Part shown: positions 36,401 through 47,200 of the stretch, one piece after another | Position numbering within the stretch: position 1 is the first letter of the stretch | How the letters are laid out: every line of letters starts with the position of its first letter | Assembly (NCBI GenBank): GCA_031472005.1 | Contig: PZJY01000004.1 | Coordinates: 2,330,556-2,394,555, forward strand | DNA: 64,000 nt | Direction of reading: 5' to 3' | DNA from: Tetracladium setigerum | Lineage: Eukaryota > Ascomycota > Leotiomycetes > Helotiales | Position numbers and translations under genes: made by a program | Notes under the pieces: model-generated | What the model was told of the DNA's origin: nothing | The model's input: the letters and a program-made list of their open reading frames with translations, nothing else | The model's database searches: none

Positions 36401-38096
36401 ACCAAACTCGAACCATGAAATGGAGCTGTCATCTTTCCCCCAGGCAATACCTTGAAGCAGTCCGCAAACGAGACACATCAAAACAAGAATGATGAAGTTG
36501 TAGATGACGTTCCAGTTCAGCTCCCGAGTGATGCGAGAGCGTTTGCTGGGTGTGATGCCAGCATTCATCATGATCTTTGTGTCAAACCCGGTGAACATGA
36601 CCACACCCAAAACCCACTCCGTGTTCCTCAAATTGCACCCTCTAAGAAGCATGTTGTTGATGGAGATAGGTTCGGCCATCTGCGTTCCTGGGTGATCTGG
36701 AATCTTGGAGTTGTGCTGCGTCCATTGGGCAACAGCACTGTATTGGTATAGATTTGGCTGGGGGGCTTCGCTTTCAATGGAAAATTGCGTCTTTTCGCAG
36801 TCGCGGGCGTGTTTAATCTTGCGTCCACTTCGCAGGGCGTGACGCACCTTTAAATTTGTCTCGCCGTCCAGATTTTTGGTCTCTACGTAGCAAGCTCCAT
36901 CTGGATCAGAGGTTGAAAGAATAACAACATCTGCTGGGATCTGATCATCGTTGTATATACGGATGAAATCACCAACTTGGACATTCTTCCAGTAGTCAGG
37001 GTGAAAGCGAGCTTTTCCTGGCGCTGAAAGATTGGGGTTTATCAAACTACCGAAATCTCTGGCAAGGGGTGCGTGGTGCTCCCCACCTTCGTATGACATC
37101 GCTGTCGTCGGTCGGTCGGGTTGGGGGATTCTGAGTCCATCTTCGCGAGGCAGAGGAGAGGGAACTGGGGTCATTTGAATATCCTCTCTCGCAGAAACGA
37201 ATGAAGTTCGTTGTGTGTGCGCTGAAAATGCAGAAGCGCGCCTTGTTGTCCTGGTTTCATATGACTCTCTAGGCTCTTCTCGTTCTGCAGCAGCTGGAGC
37301 CGGCTTCTTCCTCGAGATTTTACTCCAGAGAACAACGATTGACTTGCTTGTTGCCTTCTTGATCCTCCTCCACAGCCCTACATCATCAAGGGAAACGTTG
37401 ACATTACTCCAATCGACAAGTCGATGGATTGGGGAGTTATTAAGTTCGTTATCGAGGATAGTCCGTCGGTAATCCTCGATTGCGTCCTTGATGGCAGTAA
37501 TGACCACGATGACAATCAACGGTACTGCAGACAGGCCCGGACTTGCCGCTCCAAAAATACTAAAAATCTGGGGAATGGTTAGTATAGACGTGACGAAATT
37601 CAACGTCGGGTGCTTACCGAGAGAATGATGAGGAAGAGAAAGTAAATGTTCGCAATATTGTGGAATTGGAACCACAAATTCTTGGGTATAAAACTGAGAG
37701 GGGTATATTTGGCCGTCCTAATCTTGTTGCGCTTGTAGTGTTTTTTTGGACGGCCACTTTCGTCCACAGCATTAGGTGGTAAGGCACTGTTGAAGAAGAC
37801 CGTCCTGGCACCTTCGATATCGTTGTCGTCGTCCTCCGCTTCTGCTTGATCGCGCACATTCTTTGCCTCGTCATCCTCTGGTTCCTCCTGTATCCCCCCA
37901 AGTCTGTGCCTATCGACTCTCCGCCGCCAGATTCTCTCTTCTTTTCGCTCCCTTGGGATCCCCGATGGTGCAGGCGATCTATTATGGACATCCTCTTCTT
38001 GCTTCCACTCTTCCCCGCCTTCCTTTGGGTTGCCCATCGTAATCGCTTTGTAGAAATTGGCGCTTCCGTCGGGTCATCATTGCTAGGGCCAGCCAT
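33489..38096 (-). CDS. DNF1: P4-ATPase phospholipid flippase, Dnf1 type; apparent frameshift in exon 1
   Basis: Exons 37618-38096, 34410-37567 and 33489-34359 with two 50-nt introns encode about 1502 aa once one base is allowed for. After a basic N-terminal region (KRMSIIDRLHHRG) come KYTPLSFIPKNLWFQFHNIANIYF, the actuator motif DGET, the phosphorylation motif DKTGTLT (Asp628), VLTGDK in the nucleotide-binding region and GDGANDV; ten transmembrane segments are expected. P4-ATPases flip phosphatidylcholine, phosphatidylethanolamine or phosphatidylserine to the cytosolic leaflet with a Cdc50-type partner; Dnf1/Dnf2 act at the plasma membrane and endosomes. The C-terminus has repeated arginine-serine DR-R-S-like units (DRARPSYDRIRASMDRIRPS). 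Exon 1 is 479 nt and changes frame around a C6 run (plus strand 37894-37899): upstream GTDLGG and downstream IQEEPEDDEAKN lie in registers one base apart. The ATG at 38096 fits the basic N-terminus. Confidence 0.93.
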
Positions 38097-40668
38097 GATG
38101 AGAGGCTGAGGAGGTATTATACGGCTGGGCAATGCCCTCGAGGACAACGTTCGACTCCAGCTTTATCCAGTGTCTTCTGACCACAGTCTAAGGGCGGGTG
38201 TTGTGGAGTGTCCAGCAAAGGGCTAGTAGCTTCACAGTCTGTGATATAATGTAAAAAGGTTGGGGTTGTTTAGGTTCGGTGAAGGGTGTTGGTGTTGGTG
38301 TTTATAACTTTTTGGACCGCCGGATCGAACGGATCGCGTTGTAACTTGCAGCGCTTGTGCTGATGAAGCTTTTCAAAGACCGAATGGCGAGAAGTTGTGC
38401 TTCGCAAACGACAGCTGTACCTCAGCGAGACGTCCAAGGCGTTGAGGATGATCCGGATGTGTTTAATTTTGGAGGAAGTGATGTGGGAATTTTGTTTGAT
38501 TGATCTGAATGAGGGACAAGTGGTGCACACCATGAGGGATGGAGAACAGCGATGATTTGATTGCTGACTTTCCTTTCTCGGTGCTGGTACGGCGGTCGAC
38601 ATTCACGCACTAACTGCCTGCACTGCACCCCTGGCGCGCACCAAAAGCTGCTGAATAATGGGAGGGTGCCACTGTTTCGAGTGGAGTCTCAGGGCGAGCG
38701 GCGGGCAAAGACAGACAGATCTGTTTGAGGGATGACGGCAGTGGTAGGCACGGATTATGGTAGGAAGCGACGAAATCCCCAAAAGAGGCTTGATGCAATA
38801 TGCTTATTCAAGTCGCACAGGATTAATAATTGGAGAGAATACGGAGTACGTGTACTTTCGCAGCAGCACGGAGTATATACTTCGACCTGTCTCGCAATAA
38901 TCATCACAGCATACAAGTACGAGTATGTTCTTGTTGACCACCATAAAAAGAGGCCAAGTTTCCACAGATCAGGGGCTCGCCTCGACCGCCTGCTGCTGCT
39001 GCGCGTTGCCAATTCATCCAGTGCACAACAAAGGGGTTGCCGAGCTGTCCTGTTGGAGATCCTCGGCAGGGATAAATATAAATATTCATTAATGTGCAGT
39101 ACCCACGGAGTACTGCAAAGACCGTTGTCCGGAGATAAAACATCAACGTCCCATCCTGTACAGTACGGGTCGGCCGGCCACTTACAATCCCGTAACGCGC
39201 CTCTTCTCACAGGTTATTCTCATTACTTGATGTTGTTGTTGTTGTTGTTCTTATTGTTGTTGTTGCTGTTATTGCTGTTGCTTGCTTACCGAGAGAGGTA
39301 TGACATTGTATTACTCATGATGATCTACAGTATCTCCAAATGTCATCTTCATAGCTTCTCTAGCCTCGTCCCCCGAAATAGATATTCAAGTAGCACCGAG
39401 GCAATCCTTTGGCTGCTGCTGAGCTACTCGAGTTCATTCAATCCCACGGAATCTAGGACGCTAACAAATAGTGAAAGCAAGGGAACACCTGGTGGTGAGA
39501 ACAAGCAAAGCCGCTGTACAGTAATCTTACATGCCCAATCATTGCAGAAGCTCGCACTTGCTTGCACGCGAGTTCTGATTTCTACACGTGGACGAGCTGT
39601 CGACTGTCGTCCTCCTCCGAAATGAACCTCCACCCAAAGCCCAGCTAGCCTCTGTATCAAACAGACTGAGAGAAGACGAGGCCTCTCAGCCTCTTGGGAA
39701 TATCTCCTTTTTCTGCTTCTTGGAGGCAGCGATCGCTCGGATGGGTAATTAATTGTGCAAGTTATACGAAGGTACGAATCACTTTCTTTAACCCCCCCGT
39801 CTTGCTGACTTGGTAGGAATTATCCGGACCACCCAATGATCGAACCTCGCCAACCTCGCCAATGCAAATGTTAATATTACCTACCGGAAGGAATGTGATG
39901 ATTTTCCTTCTCGGCAAAAGTATGTCTGTGGGGGGTGTGGGCGTGCATGAACATACAAAGTTTCTTGAACCACTTTCTTCTGTCAGTTGTCAGAGTGCGA
40001 ACTGTACCTGGAACTGAAGACGAGTAGACGAATAGTAGGGAGGAAGCGTTGCGTGTCTCTTCGATGATTCGAAATAAAATACAGTACCAAAGTCTCGGAT
40101 TTACTTACCTACGTTCATGCAACGGCCGTTATTGACGAGCATACCCTGGGAATCTGACATGCGAATGTAACTGGCCGTTCTCGACGACTCTTCATCTCTC
40201 TGGAATCTGTTTAGATCGTGTAGGAAAAATGATGTCCATTCTCGGCGCGTAAGTAAAAGAAAATATTAGTCCTCGCTGCTTTCTGAACGACGGTCCGCTG
40301 TTTTCAGGCAATCTGATACAGTTGGCCCAACGCTTTTCTACTGTGTCTAGGTAGGAAGAACATTCCGGAAACAACAGCAGTTCGTACCAAATCACAACCC
40401 TGACTTAATTGAAAGGCCAACAATATCACAATAATGAGCCTTCTCTGTTGTAAGCCTTGAACCAAGGCTTTGTTGATTTACACAATTTAGTAAGTTTTCC
40501 GAATAACCTCATTTTGCATCACGTGCTACTGTAGACGTGTAGAGTGATTTTCGTGTTCCCAACGCGTTGCACCTTCCACGTTCCTTCAGTGTCCCGACAA
40601 ACTTCACTATTCAGCTCAGGTGATCTTCGCATTGTTCCTTCCGCACGGATACCTGTAGCACTTAAACC
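38097..40668. other. Large divergent intergenic region with TTG microsatellite
   Basis: 2.6 kb between divergently transcribed genes. A 297-codon open frame (38732-39625) is dominated by poly-Leu from the TTG repeat and has no domain; I do not consider it a gene. Otherwise no feature is supported. Confidence 0.5.
39231..39290 (+). repeat. Imperfect (TTG)n microsatellite
   Basis: A run of TTG/CTG/TTA triplets about 60 bp long in an intergenic region. It creates the poly-Leu of a spurious plus-strand frame. Confidence 0.85.
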
Positions 40669-42704
40669 ATGGCTTCTGGAAATAAATCTATTTTTGATTT
40701 CTTCAGGAAAGCCCCTCCGCCATCTGATAAGGCTCCGGCGCATTCAACTCGGCAACCCACCTCGAGAAATACGAACGAAGTATCATCTGTCCCTACATCC
40801 CGAACCTCAACAATGGGCCAGTCAAGGTCAATCCTGTCAAAGTCGCCTGAAAGATCAGAGTCTGTAGAGTACACGTCGAGTTTATCACCATCTCCACCAA
40901 CTCCGAGCGACCATCCCGAAGGCCATGCCACCCAGAGAGAGAAAACGCCTTTGCCAGTTGCCTCCAGCAATGAGTACCCCGGCAGAGTTATCAAGAGTTC
41001 TGACGACGAGGACTCAGATTCAAGTCTGGAGGATCTTTCCTCTATACTGTTGACCAAAATGGCCCAAAACGACCGGATAGTTCTGTTAACGGGGTACCCA
41101 AAACGCCAACAGCTTCCAGATATGTGAAGACTAATTTCAACTTCCACCTTTCCCCTTTGCCAGTGCACTCGAAGACCCAATTCGATATGAATGCCTTGAT
41201 GAGCCACGCGAAGAAGGACCAAGCAGCGGAGGCCAGTTCTAAGCGACTCAAAGCGATGATGGCGCCAAAGAATGAAAGGGAGCACAGTTACACCTCTGAA
41301 GAGGATGTCAATAGGTCGGATTTGGCTCAAAATCCTCTTCTGGAATCTGTTATTGCTGATCAGGAAGGGGGAATTGCAAAAGTCACACGTGCTCTCAGGC
41401 GGACTGAAGCGACAATCGCTGAGAAACGTTGGTATTTTTTGGATCCTCAACCTAAGGCTTTGGCGAAGAACCCTTTTCCAAAGCCTTCTGTACTGAAGGG
41501 CTGGGAAGGAGAGCTCAAAGATCCTCAAATGCGGCAACACTCTTTTCTCTCCGGGTTTGTGGAGGATATGGTCGGGCTTGGGAAGAAGCTCCCAGACGAG
41601 TTATTTATATGGGTCTTAAATGAAGCATTTCTGGAGTCTCGCGGACCTTTGAGGCACTCATATCTGAGCGTTCTACGAGAATGTCCGCAACAAATCCAGC
41701 GACTTATTCTCCCTGGGACCATTCAGCGGTTGTTTCACAGGCTCGGGGCAACCGAGTCTTCAAGCACCATATCACAGCCCGTTAAGCCTGTTCCAATGCT
41801 TTCACACCCTTTGCCGAATTACGACTGGACCAGAATTTGTGCCATCATCAACTTTCTGGGCAAGATTGGGAAATCTTTAAAGCCAGAATCCAGAGAACAT
41901 CTCATCTGTATGATCTTAAGAATGTCTGTTGATCGAGCCGTCTCCGAGAACGTGGACCTCATCGATGAGGTACACCGGGCAATATACTACCTTAGTCGGG
42001 ATACACCTGAGACGGAGTGGGAAAGAAGTGTGAGTAACTTGGTTTCCATAACTGTGTTGTATATTGCTCACATTAAAACACAGTGTTCCAACATCTGCAA
42101 ATTGCTCTTAACAACAGTATTACAATCGAGTTTTCGCCTTCAAATAGTCGACAGCATACCATCAGGCAGTGCCAGAACACATGATCTAAGGCGACGACTC
42201 GCAATGTGCTTTTTCTTCAAAGATGAATCCTATTCCAGCAACCCTCCGTATTCAACCATGAACATTGTTCGGTTCATCAAACGGCTCGACGATAAAGATT
42301 TTGACGCCAGACCGCAAACTGAATACCAGGAACTCACGGCTTTGATCCTTCTTTTAGATGTAGCCGTCGATGATGGCCGATCAACCCAAGTTGACCTGAC
42401 GAACCAAGACACTGAGGAGAGTTTCAACAGAGATGTGGATGAACTCGTTGCTACCATCAAGGAGATTATGACCAGTATTGGCAACCCAGGAGCTGCATTT
42501 GTTTCAAGATTAGAGGCCAAGGAAGCTTTGGAATTGGTGAGCCAGAGGATTGCGGATACTGTACGGACAAAGAAGGTTGTTAAAGACTCGTGGTTCAACC
42601 GTGGACAGAAAGGTGAATTGAAATCCGAGCAGAGAGGGATGAGTGATTTTTTTATGAAGGTAGATCGGATCAAAAAGGAGGCGAAGGCATCAACACTTGT
42701 TTAG
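40669..42704 (+). CDS. Hypothetical protein with PCNA-interaction boxes at both ends; apparent frameshift
   Basis: The N-terminal frame starts at ATG 40669 and the C-terminal frame opens without an ATG, overlapping at about 41003-41127. One missing base in that window joins them. A 54-nt intron (42030-42083, GTGAGT...CACAG) removes 18 in-frame codons. The joined protein is about 660 aa. Near the N-terminus NKSIFDFF resembles a PIP box (residues 5-12, Asn replacing Gln). Near the C-terminus QRGMSDFF is a perfect QxxMxxFF PIP box, followed by basic residues as in PIP degrons. A Ser/Asp-rich segment (SSDDEDSDSS) sits before the frameshift; the rest is helical without a recognised domain. PCNA binding suggests a replication or repair role; I do not recognise the family. 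Confidence 0.8.
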
Positions 42705-42976
42705 ATACTAATGATTTAATGATTGCTCTTCTACATGAGCCTCACGATCAGTCCATCTTGAGAAATTGTTTCGTCAGTAAAGAATCGCTTCTGGTTTCAT
42801 TGTATCATACAGTTCCAAAGCTCTATGACGCCCGCTTTCTCTAACCGCCATGGGTCAGTGTGACTTCCAGAATATCAATTACCACCCGATGCCACCAATA
42901 AAAAGTAACCGTGACCGATATCAGCATCAAAGCACCAGCCCCGCTTTGTGTATACCCACCTCACCTACATGTACAT

Positions 42977-43782
42977 CTAGTCGTAGAACTTTCTGTTTTC
43001 GTTGATGCCAAAGAGGGTGTGTCGTATCGCTGGAAGTGCAGTATCTTTCAATAGATCCAAACGAGTCTCAAAAGTGTTGTTGATCTCAATCTTTCCACCA
43101 CTACCAAGAATAATAAGTCCTCCGGCACTAGAAACAGTTAGCAGAGCAACTATCGCACGACGGTTGAATACTCACGATCCCTCTGGTTGTGGGTTGGCTT
43201 CGTCGATGCTCACTGCGATATCCTTCTTCGTCTTTTCCTTGTACTCCTTGGTAGCATCATCAATCGCCTTCTTGATGATAGGGAAATCCTTCTTCCGACC
43301 GCGAACCTGCACCTTGGCCTCATTTAAAGCATAGAACCCCTCCAACATCAAGTTCTTCAAGATAACCTGATACTTCGCCTTATCCTTCGCCGCATCGCCC
43401 AGCTTCTTCTCGGCCGTCTCAAAGATATTGTCCAGCAACTCCTGGCGAGAGGTGAGCACCTTCAGGCGGGTCTTGTTGGCCACGGTCGAACGTGTGATTT
43501 GCTGCGACATCTGGGCTTGCTTGAACTTCTTCTCGTAGCTGCTATCGATGGCAGCCGTTTCTTGTCGGACCAGCTTGGACTTCTCAATGGCGAATTCTTC
43601 GTCCGCTTTGATCTCGATTTCGCGGCCTTTCTCCATGGCTTCTTGCTTGATGAAGGCCGTCATCTTCTTGAGCTCCTGCCCAACCTAGATATACGTAACC
43701 GTGGTTAGCATTCTGGTCGCGGAATTGGAGTCTGATTTGGAAAGTCTACCTGGTCCTCGGACAATGCCTGTGATTGCGACAT
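42977..43782 (-). CDS. VMA4: V-type proton ATPase subunit E
   Basis: Exons 43750-43782, 43176-43684 and 42977-43127 with introns of 65 and 48 nt encode 230 aa, the normal length for this subunit. It begins MSQSQALSEDQ and continues VGQELKKMTAFIKQEAMEKGREIEIKADEEFAIEK, the charged N-terminal helix that forms the coiled coil with subunit G in the peripheral stalks. The C-terminal globular part ends GGLIILGSGGKIEINNTFETRLDLL, which is highly conserved. The subunit links the V1 catalytic hexamer to the V0 proton channel on vacuolar and endosomal membranes. It is divergent from the Sen1 gene with 461 bp between starts. Confidence 0.97.
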
Positions 43783-44243
43783 GATTGATTTGTATTCGTG
43801 AGAGAAGTTCTGTGTTGCGATAAGAGGAGAGCTATCAGATAGTGAGTGTCAGAGGTGGGAATGGCAGCTCCAGAGCTGGGTTGGAGCTGTGATGTCTGGA
43901 TGACTAAGCTTGGATGGGCCATCCCGTGCAGGCACTTTAAAGGAGGCCGAAAGCGACAGGCGGTCAGAGGTGGCAGTTTTGCGTGGTGGCAGGAGCGCGT
44001 TCGGTAGCTGCAACAATCGACTTCTTTGCTTCTTCAAGACATCACAAAGAATAGGGTGAAATACGACTCGCGTAGCTAAAGCTGAATACTTATTGGAATG
44101 AGCCATTTTCTCCTTTAATCCCTTATTTCATCATCAACAAAGCCATTCCCGAAGTTCCTCACCAAGACATGAAAATTGTTGGCTGTTAGTTTGTTCGCTC
44201 AGAGGAGGATGAATTGACCGGCGTACATGCAACATCTGGCAGA
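43783..44243. promoter_or_regulatory. Divergent promoter of the V-ATPase E and Sen1 genes
   Basis: A 461-bp region between divergent start codons. A minus-strand frame (43849-44106) is present but is probably chance. No specific binding site was assigned. Confidence 0.4.
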
Positions 44244-47200
44244 ATGATAGAAGAATCTGAAATCCTGGAGGAGCTCCAGGGACTTGACGAGTACGTCAAT
44301 CCTCGTTAATATGCCAACCCCCTCTGCTAGAATCGCGCTCAAGCCGAACTGCTGGATGTCTTGCTAATGCTCCTACGAAATAGGATTCTTCACGGTTTCC
44401 CTGCAGAGGCACACTGGTTTTGCCCTCGAAGATTTGAGGATGACGAGATAGACTACGATAATCTAGAACCTTGCGAAGATGGAGACGATATGAGCCCAGA
44501 GGGCAAGAAGGACATCATAGAGGAAGGAAAATACCGCCATGAAGTTGCATACAAGTACTCGATTATCCTGGCGGTCAACCAGGAGTTGTCAGGGACAATG
44601 CTGGTGTACTTCACTCAGCGGCTAAATCAGCTTCTGTCTAGCTGTGCTGCGTGCACTAGGAATTGGCATATGGGTAGGAAGGCATATTTGAAGGAGTTGC
44701 AAGTGTAGGGCTTTCGAATTGAAACACCTCGAAAGAGTCTGGCTGATATATGGTTAGGCGATATGATGAAGATGTCGTGCAGCATATTGCTGAGAATCTG
44801 CTCCTTCTCGATTTTGATAGAATCAACAGAGGTTTGTCATCGGCGCGAACAATAATTTCGGCGGCAGAGCCAGCTCGCCGAAATCAGGGTCTCCTCTTGA
44901 AGAACGACGAATCTTCAATCTTGGCGCTCTTCGAAGCTCTATGTTGCCCAGAATACCATCAGTCCGAAGAGGAGCTAGCGAAACACTTCAACTACGTCTT
45001 TGAGCAAATCCAAATCAAGAAACCACTCAAAATGATGGACATCATCCCCGCCATGGCTACATTTCTATTCAGCAGCAATCCTCTGAGATTGAGGTTTGCA
45101 AGAAATGCGTGGGAGCAGATACAAACCAGGCTCAATACACAATCTTTTGACTGGGTCGTACATGATGCTCTTACGCGAGCCATCCTCTCTCTTCGGTCTC
45201 CCACTCCATCCGACCTACAAAGCTTCTGGAACGGCGTTCTGCTCATGCTTCAGAAGATGGATACCAAGCTTATCACGCATTCACTGAGGGGTATGGAGGT
45301 TCAACCAAACATTTTCACTCTCATCCTGGACCATTTATCAAGCGATTCAGACAAGGCTGTCAATTTGATCATCAAATGTCTTCGCCTTCTTATCAAAATG
45401 GCACCGAGGGATTTCTGGTCTGCACTGGGAACCGTTTCAGCCAAAACCGTAGCAGAGCAGATTTTCAGAAGTAAGGGTTATCTGAAATTATTGCAAAATG
45501 ACGATACTTTCGACTCATTCCAAGATTCGCCCGCCACAAACTGGATACAGGATTTTCTCCAATCTCAGGATGCCATCCATCAAGTTGATGCCTGCCGCTC
45601 ACTTGTCAACAGACTCTTCAATGAGTTCCAATCTCCCTCGCTTTCAGAGAATGTCAGGAGAGGTAGTTTATACGCAGGGTTGAATGCGCTCTCTATCACT
45701 CTTCGCACGTTCAATAGCTCCAAATATCAAATTAACCCCTCAAACTCCCTCATCGCTATCAACGACATTGTGGAGCTCGTTCACGAAAACAAGCTTTTCA
45801 TTATAAAGTGTGCCGACCTCTCGCCAGAGGATGGTGGCAAAGAGCTGAAGACCATGGCAATGCTGGTTCTCGGTGGCGTGCTTGCCTTGGACTGTAAGGC
45901 GATTCGTGCCGAATTCAACTTTCTAGAGAGCGGTCAAGCGGTTGAGCGTACACCTCGGGCCCACTCCCAGTCCATTTGGGAAGAGGTACTCGATATTTTC
46001 CGACCTGGAAACCTTGATCTGGCAAAGACCATCATTGCGGCCACAAAGGATCTCACAGGCGTAGATGAGCTTCTACCAACGACTAGGAAGTTGGTTCATC
46101 AGATGCCGAAATCTCATATCCATTTCAACAAGGACTATCAACAACTTGTGGACAATATCTCGAGAGTTTTCGCTCGGCTTAGTGACTTCAGCTCTTCTGA
46201 TCTGAAACAAATTTGCAACGATAACGAGGCCGGGTTTCCGCTCTTTGCAGCCCTGCTAACTCCCCACGAAGACATGTACGAAGCCACGATTGAAGTCATC
46301 AAGGCCGTCACGGACGAGATTGGCAAAGAGGAAGCAGTAACAAGTCTTTTGGACCAGATTTTGGTGCCAGCAGTGCAGAACCTGAGTATTGCCGTTGCAC
46401 AAGTTCGCAGGGCCAAAAACTTTGGGCCAATGCCACATCTTATCAAAACTGGTGGGGACTTTTTGAAAGGTCTCTGTGGCAACAACGGAGTCCTACGTGC
46501 CCGCTCTGAACTATCAACAAAAGAGCAGCAGGTCGTTTGGTTGTGGTGGATACAGCAATGGCAGGTTCTTCAAGTGATCTTCTCAAATCTGGAATACTGG
46601 TCGCCAAAAGTCAGTGCAACTACCGCTGAGATGGAGGATTTCTGTCGGGACGCCATGGAGTATGCGGAGGCTCTTTTTGATCGGTATAATATCGTAGCTT
46701 CTGCATTACAAAATTCCAACAAGTCGGATGGCAATGACAAGACTTGGCTCAAGAACGTTCTCGGCACCGTTTCCTCAAATATCACTGGCCTAACGAAGCT
46801 GCTAAGACTTCGAGATATGTACTTGATTGGCGTAATTACCAGTCTTTTGGGTAAACTTCTTCGCTCCTTGGGTGTACATTCTTTAGAAGTTCCCGAGGAG
46901 GCATCGGAAAGTATCAGAGGTGCTTGCATGCGGGAGAATGAACGTGGATACAAACGAACAAATCTCACCGCCCAGCAAAAGGCTGAACTACAAAGAGTAT
47001 TATATGAGCATCAAGGCGTGGAGATTATCGAGATTCCACAGCCAAAAAAACCGGTCATTAAGAAGCAGGCCACAATCGATTCCTGGTCTGGTTCTGCAGC
47101 AGGCAAAACGCATGAGCCGAGATTGCCAGTGCGGTCCACTCCACAGAGTAGCAGTACTTCTGGTCAACAAAGCTTGTCCTCAATCCTTAACCCGAGACAG

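Noticed and set aside
37860..37920. Mini-intron in Dnf1 exon 1 to explain the frame change
   Set aside because: The only GT-AG pair would give about 30 nt, below the shortest intron (48 nt) seen in the window.
38732..39625. 297-codon plus-strand open frame
   Set aside because: Its length is due partly to poly-Leu from the TTG repeat, and no part resembles a known or structured protein.
41124..41130. Independent second gene starting at a GTG at 41124
   Set aside because: No ATG start; the preceding frame is protein-like up to this point, so one broken gene is more economical.
43849..44106. 85-codon minus-strand open frame between V-ATPase E and Sen1
   Set aside because: Lies in a divergent promoter and lacks any protein feature.
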